Of a DNA stretch of 64,000 nucleotides, positions 45,792-54,450 are shown piece after piece. The position numbers and the translations under genes are program-made. Numbering within the stretch: the stretch's first letter is position 1; every line of letters starts with the position of its first letter. The stretch covers positions 806,001-870,000 of the forward strand of contig JAHCJP010000001.1 of NCBI GenBank assembly GCA_026126205.1, given 5' to 3'. The notes under the pieces are model-generated. The model saw nothing but the letters and a program-made list of their open reading frames with translations, was not told the origin of the DNA and searched no databases. The stretch is from Maricaulaceae bacterium. Lineage in GTDB: Bacteria; Pseudomonadota; Alphaproteobacteria; Caulobacterales; Maricaulaceae.

Positions 45792-46316
45792 ATGACCGCC
45801 CTCAACACCATCACCCCGCAACGCGCCGCCGAAATGCTGAAGGATGGCGGCGTCCTCGTCGATATCCGCGCAGCGGATGAACATGCGCGCGAGCGCATTC
45901 CCGGCGCCAGGCACCACCCGCTGGACACGCTTCAGCAAGGTGCGGCCGGAACCGGCGCCCGCTATGTGATCTTCCACTGCCGCAGCGGCGCGCGCACGCT
46001 GTCCAACGCCAGCCGGCTGGCCGAGGGTGCGGCGTGCGAGGCCTTCATCCTCGAAGGCGGGCTTGAGGCATGGAAGAAGGCCGGGCTGCCCGTGGCCGCC
46101 GACCGCAAACAGCCGCTGGAGCTGATGCGCCAGGTGCAGATCGTCGCCGGGTCGCTGGTGCTGCTGGGCGCGGCGCTGGGCGCGCTGGTCAATCCGTGGT
46201 TCTTCGCCCTGTCCGCCTTCGTCGGCGCCGGTCTGACCTTCGCCGGGATTTCCGGCTGGTGCGGCATGGCGACCCTGTTGCGCCACATGCCGTGGAACGC
46301 GGCGTTGCGCGCTTGA
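45792..46316 (+). CDS. Rhodanese fused to DUF2892 membrane domain
   Basis: A 174-residue protein. The N-terminal rhodanese domain has Cys63 in FHCRSGART as the sulfur-accepting residue. The C-terminal ~60 residues form two TM segments typical of DUF2892 (YgaP type). It carries sulfane sulfur in the sulfide-response operon. Confidence 0.92.
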   Translation: MTALNTITPQRAAEMLKDGGVLVDIRAADEHARERIPGARHHPLDTLQQGAAGTGARYVIFHCRSGARTLSNASRLAEGAACEAFILEGGLEAWKKAGLPVAADRKQPLELMRQVQIVAGSLVLLGAALGALVNPWFFALSAFVGAGLTFAGISGWCGMATLLRHMPWNAALRA

Positions 46317-46342
46317 TGCGGTTTTAGCGAAGGCGCCCGGCC

Positions 46343-47134
46343 ATGCTCGCTGACATTCTCTCCGTCCTGTCCGGCGGGCTTGTGGGCTTCGTGCTCGGCC
46401 TGATCGGCGGCGGGGGTTCGATCCTCGCCGTGCCGCTGCTGGTCTATGTGGTCGGCGTGCGCGAACCGCATGTCGCCATCGGCACCGGCGCGGTGGCCGT
46501 AGCCGCCTCCGCCGCGCTCAGCCTGATCAGCCACGCCCGCGCCGGAACCGTGAAATGGCGCTGCGCGCTGGTCTTCGCGGCCGCCGGCGCGGCCGGCGCC
46601 CTGATCGGGGCGGAGCTGGGCAAGCGCACCGACGGACAGGTGCTGCTGGCGCTGTTCGGCGTGCTGATGATCGCCGTCGGCGCCTCGATGCTGCGTCCGC
46701 GCAAGGCGGGCGAGAACGCCGAGGTGCAACTGACGCTGCAGGCCGCCCCGCGCCTGCTGCCGCCGCTGGTGGCCAGCGGGCTTCTGGTCGGCGGGCTGTC
46801 GGGATTCTTCGGCATCGGCGGCGGTTTCCTGATCGTGCCCGGCCTGATCGCCGCCACGGCGATGCCCTTGCTGAACGCCGTCGGCTCGTCGCTGGTGTCG
46901 GTGACCAGTTTCGGCGCCGCCACCGCCGGCAGCTACGCCGCCGCGGGCCTGGTCGACTGGAAGATCGCCGCCCTGTTCATCGCCGGCGGCGCGGCGGGCG
47001 GCGTGATCGGAACCCTCGTCTCGAAAAAGCTGGCGGCGAAAAAGCGCGCGCTGGCCATCGTCTTCGCCGCCATCGTCATCACGGTGGGCCTGTTCGTGGC
47101 CGGCCAGGGCGGCTGGACGCTGCTGACCCGTTAG
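46343..47134 (+). CDS. TauE/SafE-family sulfite exporter
   Basis: A 263-residue inner-membrane protein with about eight TM segments. The family motif GGGGSILAVPLLVYVVG lies near the N-terminus, and it repeats as GIGGGFLIVPGLI in the second half. In bigR operons this exporter removes sulfite or similar anions. Its stop overlaps the bolA stop on the other strand by four bases. Confidence 0.92.
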   Translation: MLADILSVLSGGLVGFVLGLIGGGGSILAVPLLVYVVGVREPHVAIGTGAVAVAASAALSLISHARAGTVKWRCALVFAAAGAAGALIGAELGKRTDGQVLLALFGVLMIAVGASMLRPRKAGENAEVQLTLQAAPRLLPPLVASGLLVGGLSGFFGIGGGFLIVPGLIAATAMPLLNAVGSSLVSVTSFGAATAGSYAAAGLVDWKIAALFIAGGAAGGVIGTLVSKKLAAKKRALAIVFAAIVITVGLFVAGQGGWTLLTR

Positions 47135-47403
47135 GCCTCCTCAGGCGCCTTCAGGGTCAGGCGCAGGGCGTGGATCGGGCCGTTCAGCTCTTCGGCCAGG
47201 GCGGCGTTGACCAGCCGGTGGCGCTCCACCCGGCTCTTGCCGGAAAACGCCGCCGCCACCATCTGCACGTGGAAATGGCTTTCGCCGCCGGGGCGCGCCC
47301 CGGCATGGCCCTCATGCTGCGCCGACTCGTCGGTCACGGTGATTGAGACCGGCGCCAGCGCCGCCGTCAGCTTCGCCGCAATGCGGTCTTTCATCGCGGT
47401 CAT
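47131..47403 (-). CDS. bolA: BolA-family protein
   Basis: A 90-residue BolA protein. The conserved FHVQMVAAAFSGKSRVERHRLVNAALAEEL segment holds the His used for Fe-S or glutaredoxin partnering. It is likely to be part of iron-sulfur or stress handling. It lies divergent to the DnaJ-domain gene, a common alphaproteobacterial pairing. Confidence 0.94.
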   Translation of the reverse strand: MTAMKDRIAAKLTAALAPVSITVTDESAQHEGHAGARPGGESHFHVQMVAAAFSGKSRVERHRLVNAALAEELNGPIHALRLTLKAPEEA

Positions 47404-47481
47404 CCGCAGCCCCGTTTTATTGCCGCCTTAACGCGCGGCGCGCATAGTGAGTCAGACAGCTGTCAGCTCGACCAGAGACTT

Positions 47482-48096
47482 ATGGACGGAGCGTTCGAAT
47501 ACAAGCCGCGCTGGCGCGACATCCGCATCAAGCCGCCCAAGGGCGAGGCGGCGGCGGAAGACCGCGTCTGCGAATGGCCGGGCTGCGGCCTGCGCGGCGA
47601 CGCGCGCGCGCCGAAGGCCGCCGACCGCCTGACCGAATATCACTGGTTCTGCGCCAGCCACGCCGGCGAATACAACAAGGCCTGGAACTATTTCGAGGGC
47701 ATGAGCGACGCCGACCTGGCCGCCTTCAACGCCGGCGCCGCCCACGGCCACCGGCCCACCTGGTCGTTTCGCGCCAACACCGGCCCGGCGAAGCGCGCCT
47801 CGAAGGCCAGCGCCGACTTCCGCGAAGGGTTTTCCGATCCGTTCGGGATTTTCCGCGGCGGGCGCGGGGCGCGGCGCGAAACCCCGCGCGAACGCAAGCT
47901 GGGCCGGATGCAGGAAATGGCGCTGGAGACCATGCAGCTCAATGCGACCGCGAAGCCCGAACAGATCCGCAAGCGCTACGCCGAGCTGGTGAAACTGTTC
48001 CACCCGGACGCCAATGGCGGCGACCGCTCGTGCGAGGAACAGCTCGGCCGCGTCATCCGCGCCTACCAGATCCTGAAATCCGGCGGCATGGCGTAG
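47482..48096 (+). CDS. DnaJ-domain protein
   Basis: A 204-residue protein with an N-terminal Cys-containing region (CEWPGCGLRG, with a further Cys-His pair in WFCASHAGEY that could bind zinc). The C-terminal ~50 residues form a J-domain with the HPD motif (KLFHPDANGGDRS). A probable DnaK co-chaperone with a specialised client. The position between bolA and cobS is typical. Confidence 0.9.
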   Translation: MDGAFEYKPRWRDIRIKPPKGEAAAEDRVCEWPGCGLRGDARAPKAADRLTEYHWFCASHAGEYNKAWNYFEGMSDADLAAFNAGAAHGHRPTWSFRANTGPAKRASKASADFREGFSDPFGIFRGGRGARRETPRERKLGRMQEMALETMQLNATAKPEQIRKRYAELVKLFHPDANGGDRSCEEQLGRVIRAYQILKSGGMA

Positions 48097-48110
48097 GGCG
48101 TTTTCCTGAT

Positions 48111-48232
48111 CCCTCGCCCTTCGTGGCCCGGCCTAGCGGCCGGGGCTCCTCAGGGTGAGGGTGTTGGTGCGTGAAAACCCCTCATCCTGAGGTGCGAAGC
48201 CCCGCAGGGGCTGAGCCGCGAAGGACGAGGGG
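48111..48232. repeat. Palindromic intergenic repeat, copy A
   Basis: A ~120-bp element with outer arms CCCTCGCCCTTCGTGG (48111-48126) and CGAAGGACGAGGGG (ending 48232), and inner arms around TGAGG/CCTCA. A copy in opposite orientation lies at 53887-54014. It belongs to the dispersed GAAGGACGAG/CCTGAGG palindrome family seen in alphaproteobacterial gaps. Confidence 0.75.
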
Positions 48233-48281
48233 AGACCGCAACTTCACCCCCGCCCTTTCGCGGCTTGCGCGGGGCGTGTTA

Positions 48282-48549
48282 GGCTCTGTGGCCAGTTAGC
48301 ACGAGAGTCGCGATGGGAGCGAAAATGGCCGGATGGAAGGAAAGACGCGAAGAGCGTATCGGGAATACGGTCGAGCGGCTTGACGCGCCAGCCGGCCATT
48401 TTCGCCCCACCCCGCCGGGGCGCGCCGTATTCGCCCGCCCGGGGCGTCGGGCCGCTTGGACGATGTCCCTGCATCGCCCTGCGCGCCTCTCCTGCCGGAT
48501 CGGACGAATCCGGCGGCGTCGCGGCCGCGCGGTAACTGTCCACAGAGCC
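48282..48549. mobile_element. 268-bp element with terminal inverted repeats (MITE-like)
   Basis: Terminal inverted repeats of 17 bp (48282-48298 and 48533-48549, 16 of 17 identical, beginning GGCTCTGTGG) are flanked on both sides by TA. Inside, 21-bp arms (48316-48336 and 48388-48408) also pair, so the whole unit is highly folded. No transposase gene is present. It would fit a non-autonomous element mobilised by an IS5/IS630-type transposase, or a structured intergenic repeat. It fills most of the gap before cobS. Confidence 0.55.
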
Positions 48550-48617
48550 TAGAGCGCGAACATCATTCACGAACGCCGCGCAAGGCGCCCCGCCGCGCGG
48601 CCCGGCCCGATGGACAG

Positions 48618-49619
48618 ATGAACGCTTCCTTCCCCCTCGACAAACCCGACGCCACGGCGGACTGCAAGGCCCTGTTCGGCTTCGACCCCGGCTTCGACGT
48701 GCCGATGTTCTCGCAGCGCGACGAACACAGCCCGCCCGTCGACGGCGCCTATGTGTTCGACCCGGCCACGACGCGGGCGATCCTGGCCGGCTTCGCCTTC
48801 AACCGCCGGGTGATGATCCAGGGCTATCACGGCACCGGCAAGTCGACGCATATCGAACAGGTGGCGGCGCGGCTGAACTGGCCGATGGTGCGCGTCAATC
48901 TCGACAGCCATGTCAGCCGCATCGACATGGTGGGCAAGGACGTGATCGCCCTGCGCGACGGCAAGCAGGTGACGGAGTTCCAGGAAGGCATCCTGCCCTG
49001 GGCGCTGCAGCGCCCGGTGGCGATCCTGTTCGACGAGTACGACGCCGGCCGGCCGGACGTGATGTTCGTGATCCAGCGGGTGCTGGAGGCCTCGGGCTCG
49101 CTGACCCTGCTCGACCAGAGCAAGGTGATCCGCCCCCACCCCTTCTTCCGGCTGTTCGCCACCACCAACACGGTGGGCCTGGGCGACACCACCGGCCTCT
49201 ATCACGGCACCCAGCAGATCAACCAGGGCCAGCTCGACCGCTGGTCGATCGTCGCCACGCTGAACTATCTGCCCGCCGAGACCGAGGAGGCGATCGTGCG
49301 CAGCCGCCTGAAGGGCTATGAGCGCACCGAGGCCGGCCGCAAGGCCGTGGCCGACATGGTCAAGGTGGCGGACCTGACCCGCGACGCGTTCATGAATGGC
49401 GACATCTCGACGGTGATGAGTCCGCGCACGGTGCTGACCTGGGCCGAGAACGCCGAGATTTTCGGCGATGTGGCGATGGCCTTCCGCCTGACCTTCCTGA
49501 ACAAGTGCGACGAGCTGGAGCGCCCGGTGATCGCCGAGTTCTATCAGCGTGTGTTCGGCGAGGAACTGCCCGAGGCGCCGCTGAAGCCGAAGCCGGCCAA
49601 GCCGGCCAGCGCGGCCTAG
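48618..49619 (+). CDS. cobS: Aerobic cobaltochelatase subunit CobS
   Basis: A 333-residue AAA+ ATPase of the aerobic cobalt chelatase. Walker A is GYHGTGKST, Walker [12 protein letters not shown], and [31 protein letters not shown] is the conserved sensor region. CobS and CobT form the chaperone complex that inserts Co into hydrogenobyrinate with CobN, which is not in this window. The ATG at 48618 is close to the family start. Confidence 0.95.
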   Translation: MNASFPLDKPDATADCKALFGFDPGFDVPMFSQRDEHSPPVDGAYVFDPATTRAILAGFAFNRRVMIQGYHGTGKSTHIEQVAARLNWPMVRVNLDSHVSRIDMVGKDVIALRDGKQVTEFQEGILPWALQRPVAILFDEYDAGRPDVMFVIQRVLEASGSLTLLDQSKVIRPHPFFRLFATTNTVGLGDTTGLYHGTQQINQGQLDRWSIVATLNYLPAETEEAIVRSRLKGYERTEAGRKAVADMVKVADLTRDAFMNGDISTVMSPRTVLTWAENAEIFGDVAMAFRLTFLNKCDELERPVIAEFYQRVFGEELPEAPLKPKPAKPASAA

Positions 49620-49623
49620 GGCC

Positions 49624-50772
49624 GTGCGTGTTCCCGCCGCCCTTCTCGGCCTGGCCGTGGCGGCGGCGGCCGCCGCCGAGGCGGGGGCGTGTTCCATCCG
49701 CCCAACTCGCCCGTCGCAATGGGCGCCGGCGCAATATACGCTCGCCCAGGAAATGGAGCGGCGGCGGGAGCCGAGACTGGCGCCGCTGATCCGTAACGCC
49801 CGGTACGTAGAAATCGCCGTCGCCGCCGACCTGACGGAGATCGGGCGCACCAATCTGGCCGATGCCCATCCACACATTGGCCACCTTGAGGGCCTTGAGG
49901 TGGAGACCTATTCGGTGCGCTTCGAAACCGTTGAACGGTTGAAGGGGCAAGGACCGGACGAATTCGAAATCCATGAGGCGGGCGGCCTGCCAATCGTCAC
50001 ATTTTATGAAGACCCTTACAGGGCAGAGCTTGCCGGCTGGCGCGCACAGGCGATTTCGTCATTCGACATGCAAGGCCTGGTCGAGATCGAAGTCGTCACT
50101 TCCTGCGGCGAGGCCGCCGGAGCGTTCTTCCAGCCCAGCGGCACATACCTTCTGGTCCGTAATGGTGACAGCAGCGTCGAAGCGGCGATCCTGCTCTCCC
50201 CCCGCGCCCTGACCCGTGAAGACCTGGCTGCGCCCGAATTTCAGGATCATCTGTGGCTGCGCATGGTGCATCAGGCGCTGGCCGACCCCGCCAGCGACCG
50301 GATTCTGGCTATGAGCGTACGCGAGTATCTGCGAGCCAGAGGCATCGTCAGGCTTTACGAGGTTACAGACTGCGCCCGGCCCTATCTCGCCATGACCGGA
50401 TGGCTGGACCAGCCTGATCGCACCATCCGTGCACCGGAGTTCGATATTCAGGGTTACCCGGCCAGTTACGAGGCGTTTCTGGAAAGCGATATGGCGGCGC
50501 GCTTCAGGAGCGGCCTCCTCGGACCACCCCTTGACTACGCCGATTACGCCGTCATCGACGCCCGGCGCTACGACCGCACCCCCGTCGATCCGCGCTTCTG
50601 CGAGGCCGGTCAGCGTTTTCTGGGCAGCGGCGGTTTCGGCGAGTTCTTTTCCATCGACCGCTTCGGTCTGGTGGACCTGACCAACTTCGCCACCCAGCTT
50701 CACATCACCGACCCCGGCCGCTATCCGCTGTCACAAGTCATCGAATGGCTGCAACCGGAAACCTCCAAATGA
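49624..50772 (+). CDS. Exported protein of unknown function between cobS and cobT (paralog 1)
   Basis: An unfamiliar 382-residue protein. A GTG start 4 bp after cobS gives a signal peptide ([21 protein letters not shown]) whose mature end would begin with Cys. Beta-rich strands follow, including VRFETVERLKGQGPDEFEI, a pattern that recalls netrin/TIMP-like (NTR) domains. The C-terminal half has FDIQGYPASYEAFLESD and ends RYPLSQVIEWLQ. It shares a 56-bp identical stretch with paralog 2, and its stop overlaps the next ATG. It interrupts the normally adjacent cobS-cobT pair. No function is proposed. Confidence 0.75.
   Translation: MRVPAALLGLAVAAAAAAEAGACSIRPTRPSQWAPAQYTLAQEMERRREPRLAPLIRNARYVEIAVAADLTEIGRTNLADAHPHIGHLEGLEVETYSVRFETVERLKGQGPDEFEIHEAGGLPIVTFYEDPYRAELAGWRAQAISSFDMQGLVEIEVVTSCGEAAGAFFQPSGTYLLVRNGDSSVEAAILLSPRALTREDLAAPEFQDHLWLRMVHQALADPASDRILAMSVREYLRARGIVRLYEVTDCARPYLAMTGWLDQPDRTIRAPEFDIQGYPASYEAFLESDMAARFRSGLLGPPLDYADYAVIDARRYDRTPVDPRFCEAGQRFLGSGGFGEFFSIDRFGLVDLTNFATQLHITDPGRYPLSQVIEWLQPETSK
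49636..49691 (+). repeat. 56-bp direct repeat in signal peptide region, copy 1
   Basis: This stretch of 56 bases, encoding the hydrophobic signal and the mature Cys, is identical to 50820-50875 in the next gene. It marks the two genes as a recent tandem duplication at this end. Confidence 0.9.
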
Positions 50773-51953
50773 CCGCCCCGGAACAGGACGCCTTCAAGCG
50801 GGCCCGGAATTGCGCCGGGGCCGCCCTTCTCGGCCTGGCCGTGGCGGCGGCGGCCGCCGCCGAGGCGGGGGCGTGCACTGTGGTTTACCGCGAGCCCGAT
50901 CAGCACCCGTTTTACGCGCACATTGTCCGGCAGGCGGGATCGATCGACCTGGTGCGCGTGGTCAGCGTCACTGAACTCCGGCAAGTTTATATGACCAGGC
51001 TGCCGGACGGCGAAGCGGTTGAAGTCGAACTCGTACGGGTCCGGGAACGCGAACCTGACCTCAGGGTCGAATTTGAATCCATCCTGTCGATCAAGGGGGA
51101 AGGCGCCCCGAATTTCCATTTCGACTATCGTGACCCGTATCGCCAACAGCGCCTTGAGGAGGATCGGGACTACCGGCGCAACGACGACTCCCGGGACGGG
51201 CATTCAAGGCCGGGCTTCTGGATGGACGTCAGCAACGTTGACGGTCCCTTCTACGCTGGCTGTTCAGGATTTTTTCCGCTGTTCCGCGAGCAGGAAACTT
51301 ATCTGGTGTTCCGCGACGAAAGCGGCAGGCCGCAGAGCCTGTCCACAAGCTTCGGCCGCAACTTCCTTCGGATTGACCGCATGGACGATCAGTGGCTGGC
51401 GGCCGTCCGCACCCTCGCCGCCAACCCGGAAGCCGAATACGCATTCGGAACGCCGGCTTCCGAGTTCCTCACCAGCGTTGATGGCATCGGCGCTGTCGTC
51501 ACTGAATGGTCCTGCCCGGCCGAAGGACGCCGGCTGGAATACGAGTTGCTCGGCGCGCCAGGCGAATTGTTGGCCTTCAAGGGGGCGGAGACGCCCCTTG
51601 AAAGGCAATCGGGCGCTGTCTTGATCGCCTGGCACCGCGGATATAACCAGCCCGGCCCTGTCATCTGCCCGGATCAGGTATCGCAGGGACACGGATTCGC
51701 GATGCGTAATGGTTGCACGATCAGCGACCGGCCGGCTTGCACAGCCGTCGGCCGGACCTTGCGCATACCGCGTTCGGGCGGGCGCTCTCCAATCGGGCCT
51801 GGCGCAAACTATTATTATGAAAGAGTTTATGAGATCACGGCGGATGATCATGTCGTGATCACGCAGGACAGGCTGGAGTTCGAACTGACCGGCGATCTGC
51901 GCCCTTCGCTCTCCGAAGTCCGCGAATGGTTCAGCGAGGCCCGCACGCGATGA
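50769..51953 (+). CDS. Exported paralog 2 with cobT-derived N-terminus
   Basis: A 394-residue paralog of the preceding protein. Its first 12 residues ([12 protein letters not shown]) are a near copy of the cobT N-terminus ([12 protein letters not shown]), and 33 of 35 bases match at the DNA level (50769-50803 with 51950-51984). They are joined to the same hydrophobic signal sequence and mature Cys. An NTR-like [19 protein letters not shown] pattern and a C-terminal [14 protein letters not shown] match paralog 1. The start at 50769 overlaps the previous stop (ATGA) exactly as cobT overlaps this gene's stop. Function unknown. Confidence 0.78.
   Translation: MTAPEQDAFKRARNCAGAALLGLAVAAAAAAEAGACTVVYREPDQHPFYAHIVRQAGSIDLVRVVSVTELRQVYMTRLPDGEAVEVELVRVREREPDLRVEFESILSIKGEGAPNFHFDYRDPYRQQRLEEDRDYRRNDDSRDGHSRPGFWMDVSNVDGPFYAGCSGFFPLFREQETYLVFRDESGRPQSLSTSFGRNFLRIDRMDDQWLAAVRTLAANPEAEYAFGTPASEFLTSVDGIGAVVTEWSCPAEGRRLEYELLGAPGELLAFKGAETPLERQSGAVLIAWHRGYNQPGPVICPDQVSQGHGFAMRNGCTISDRPACTAVGRTLRIPRSGGRSPIGPGANYYYERVYEITADDHVVITQDRLEFELTGDLRPSLSEVREWFSEARTR
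50820..50875 (+). repeat. 56-bp direct repeat in signal peptide region, copy 2
   Basis: Identical to 49636-49691. It sits just after the cobT-like start of paralog 2 and marks the other end of the duplicated unit. Confidence 0.9.
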
Positions 51954-53878
51954 CCGCCCACGAACAGGACGCCTTCAAGCGGGCGTTGGCCATCGCGGCG
52001 CGGGCCATCGCGCAGGACCGCGAACTGGAGGTGCGCTTCGGCGGCGAGATCGCCGGGCTGGCCAAGGGCAAGATGGTGCTGCCCAATCCCGGCCTGACCA
52101 TGGACGCGGCCGCCCTGCGCGCCGCGCGCGGCCGGGCCGACGCGCTGGCCCTGCGCCTGTTGCATCATGACGACGCCAAACACGCCAAAGCCCTGCCCCC
52201 CGGCGCGCAGGGGCGGGCGATTTTCGAGGCCGCCGAACAGGCCCGCGTCGAGGCGCTGGGCGCGAAAGCGATGCGCGGGGTGGCCGCCAATCTGGAGGAC
52301 GCCTTGTGCGCGCGCGCGATCCAGAAGGGCTGGAGCCGCGCCGCGGACCGCCAGAGCGCGCCGCTGGCCGAGGCGCTGGGCCTGATGATCCGCGAGCGCA
52401 TCACTGGCCGCCCGGCGCCGGAGGCGGCGCAAGGCCTGATGCAGGTCTGGCGCAAGGATGTAGAGGAACGCGCCGGCGCGGCGCTGGACGCGCTGGCGCG
52501 GAACGCCGGCGACCAGACCGCCTTCGCCAAGGCGCTGAAAACCGTGATCCGCGATCTCGACCTGTCGGACGAACTGGGCGCGGAGCCGGACGAGAACGAG
52601 GCCGACGACAGCGACGATTCCGGCGCCGAGCGCGAACAGCGCAGCGGCGAGGACGAGGGCGACGAACCCGAAGGCGGCGACGAGGGCGAACGCACGGACG
52701 CCGAGGGATCGGCCGCCGACGAGGACGAGATCACCCGCTTTTCCGAAGAGTCCGAAACCCGCGTTGAGGCCACGGACGACATGGGCGAGATGATGCGCGC
52801 CATGCGGCCGGACTTCCGCCGCAACGAGGCGGGCGCCGCCGCGGCCTACAAGGTGTTCACCACCGAGTTCGACGAAACCGTGAAGGCCGAGGAGCTGTGC
52901 GAGGAGGAGGAGCTGGCGCGCCTGCGCCGCTATCTCGACCAGTCGCTGAAAGGGCTGGAAGGGGTGGTGGGCCGCCTCGCCAACCGGCTGCAGCGCCGCC
53001 TGCTGGCCCAGCAGCAGCGGGCCTGGACCTTCGATCTCGAGGAAGGGGTGCTGGACGCGGCGCGGCTGTCGCGCGTGGTGATCGACCCCACCCAGCCGCT
53101 ATCCTTCAAGCAGGAGAGCGAGACCGAGTTCCGCGACACGGTGGTCAGCCTGCTGATCGACAATTCCGGCTCGATGCGCGGGCGGCCGATCATGGTCGCC
53201 GCCGCCTGCGCCGACATCCTGGCCCGCACGCTGGAACGCTGCGGGGTGAAGACCGAGATCCTCGGCTTCACCACGCGGGCATGGAAGGGCGGCCGGTCAA
53301 AGGAGAAATGGCTGGCCGGGGGCAAGCCGCCGCATCCGGGGCGGCTGAACGATTTGCGCCACATCATCTACAAGAGCGCCGATTCCCCGTGGCGGCGGGC
53401 GCGGGCCAATCTCGGCCTGATGATGCGCGAAGGCCTGCTGAAAGAGAATATCGACGGCGAGGCCCTGCAATGGGCGTGGCGGCGCCTGCTGGCGCGGCCC
53501 GAACAGCGCCGCATCCTGATGGTGATTTCCGATGGCGCGCCGGTGGATGACGGCACCCAGTCGGCCAATTCCGTGGCTTATCTTGAACGCCATCTGCGCG
53601 AGGTGATCGCCCAGATCGAACGGCGCAGCGAGGTGGAGCTGCTGGCCATCGGCATCGGCCATGACGTGACGCGCTATTACCGCCGGGCGGTGACGATCAC
53701 CGATGTCGAACAGCTTGGCGGCGCGATGACCGAACAGCTCGCCGCCCTGTTCGACCCCGACGCCGCGCGCGGCGGCGGGCGCGCGCCCAGCCGCTACGCC
53801 GCCCCCGCCCGCCCCTATGGCGGCATGCGCAAGGCCGGCCTGCCCACCAGCTGGGAATCGGTGGGATCCCGGCCTTAG
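51950..53878 (+). CDS. cobT: Aerobic cobaltochelatase subunit CobT
   Basis: A 642-residue protein. The N-terminal CobT region (from [17 protein letters not shown]) is followed by a strongly acidic linker (residues ~205-265) and a C-terminal VWA/MIDAS domain with the metal site DNSGS (D404). It pairs with CobS, forming the ATPase and metal-transfer complex of aerobic B12 synthesis. The start at 51950 overlaps the previous stop; an upstream ATG at 51926 lies inside the paralog and is not used. Confidence 0.94.
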   Translation: MTAHEQDAFKRALAIAARAIAQDRELEVRFGGEIAGLAKGKMVLPNPGLTMDAAALRAARGRADALALRLLHHDDAKHAKALPPGAQGRAIFEAAEQARVEALGAKAMRGVAANLEDALCARAIQKGWSRAADRQSAPLAEALGLMIRERITGRPAPEAAQGLMQVWRKDVEERAGAALDALARNAGDQTAFAKALKTVIRDLDLSDELGAEPDENEADDSDDSGAEREQRSGEDEGDEPEGGDEGERTDAEGSAADEDEITRFSEESETRVEATDDMGEMMRAMRPDFRRNEAGAAAAYKVFTTEFDETVKAEELCEEEELARLRRYLDQSLKGLEGVVGRLANRLQRRLLAQQQRAWTFDLEEGVLDAARLSRVVIDPTQPLSFKQESETEFRDTVVSLLIDNSGSMRGRPIMVAAACADILARTLERCGVKTEILGFTTRAWKGGRSKEKWLAGGKPPHPGRLNDLRHIIYKSADSPWRRARANLGLMMREGLLKENIDGEALQWAWRRLLARPEQRRILMVISDGAPVDDGTQSANSVAYLERHLREVIAQIERRSEVELLAIGIGHDVTRYYRRAVTITDVEQLGGAMTEQLAALFDPDAARGGGRAPSRYAAPARPYGGMRKAGLPTSWESVGSRP

Positions 53879-53886
53879 GGGGCTTT

Positions 53887-54014
53887 CCCCTCGTCCTTCG
53901 TGGCTCGCCGCCTGTGGCGGCTCGCACCTCAGGATGAGGGGGTGGGGATTGAATCAACAAACACCCTCACCCTGAGGAGTCCCGGCCGTCAGGCCGGGCC
54001 ACGAAGGGCGAGGG
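53887..54014. repeat. Palindromic intergenic repeat, copy B (inverted relative to copy A)
   Basis: It shares the arms CCCCTCGTCCTTCGTGG and ACGAAGGGCGAGGG and the inner CCTCAGGATGAGGG/CCTGAGG pairs with the element at 48111-48232, in the opposite orientation. The two copies flank the cobS-cobT block. Confidence 0.75.
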
Positions 54015-54098
54015 CTCCAGGTCACACAGAAATCCGGGGGAGAGCCGGGGTCTCGAAAGGGTTCAGGAAGTCCGCATTTCGTAGAAAATCAGTATCCC

Positions 54099-54298
54099 CG
54101 TCATTCCGGGCGCGGTGCGGCATGTAATGCTGCGCCGCAGACCCGGAACCCAGAGAAGAGAAAGCAGTAAGCTTGCGGGATTCGCTGGCCCGCCACCCTT
54201 GTTGCAAGGTGACACCCGCAAGCGCCTTCCTCGCCTGCGGCAGGTTCCGGCTCGCGCTCCGGACGCCTGCGGCGCCCCGGAGCTTGGCCGGAATGACG
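54099..54298. repeat. CGTCATTCCGG-type palindromic repeat
   Basis: Outer arms CGTCATTCCGG (54099-54109) and CCGGAATGACG (54288-54298) enclose 178 bases with several GC-rich internal pairs. This is the widespread 'GTCATTCCGG...CCGGAATGAC' repeat of alphaproteobacterial intergenic DNA. Confidence 0.7.
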
Positions 54299-54450
54299 AT
54301 GTCAGAGCGTATCGATCACCGCGCCCACCGATTTCGCTGTCTCCCCCTCAAGGGGGAGACGACAGGGTTGCGCTCCGGCGCCTGCGGGCGGGGCCAGGCT
54401 GGCGCTCCTCTTCGCTGGCCCCGGCGCGGACCGGTGCTATAACCGCCGCC
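54299..54450. other. Gap before esterase-like gene
   Basis: It contains a 10-bp hairpin (54339-54348 with 54351-54360) and further C/G-rich repeats but no gene. With the two repeats above, the whole stretch 53879-54450 is gene-free. Confidence 0.5.

Noticed and set aside
48244..48570. A minus-strand frame of 108 codons in the gap before cobS
   Set aside because: It lies over the 268-bp inverted-repeat element; the coding appearance is caused by the repeat structure and there is no ribosome site.
48570..48617. Cobalamin riboswitch upstream of cobS
   Set aside because: The gap is filled by repeat elements, and I see no conserved B12-box sequence.
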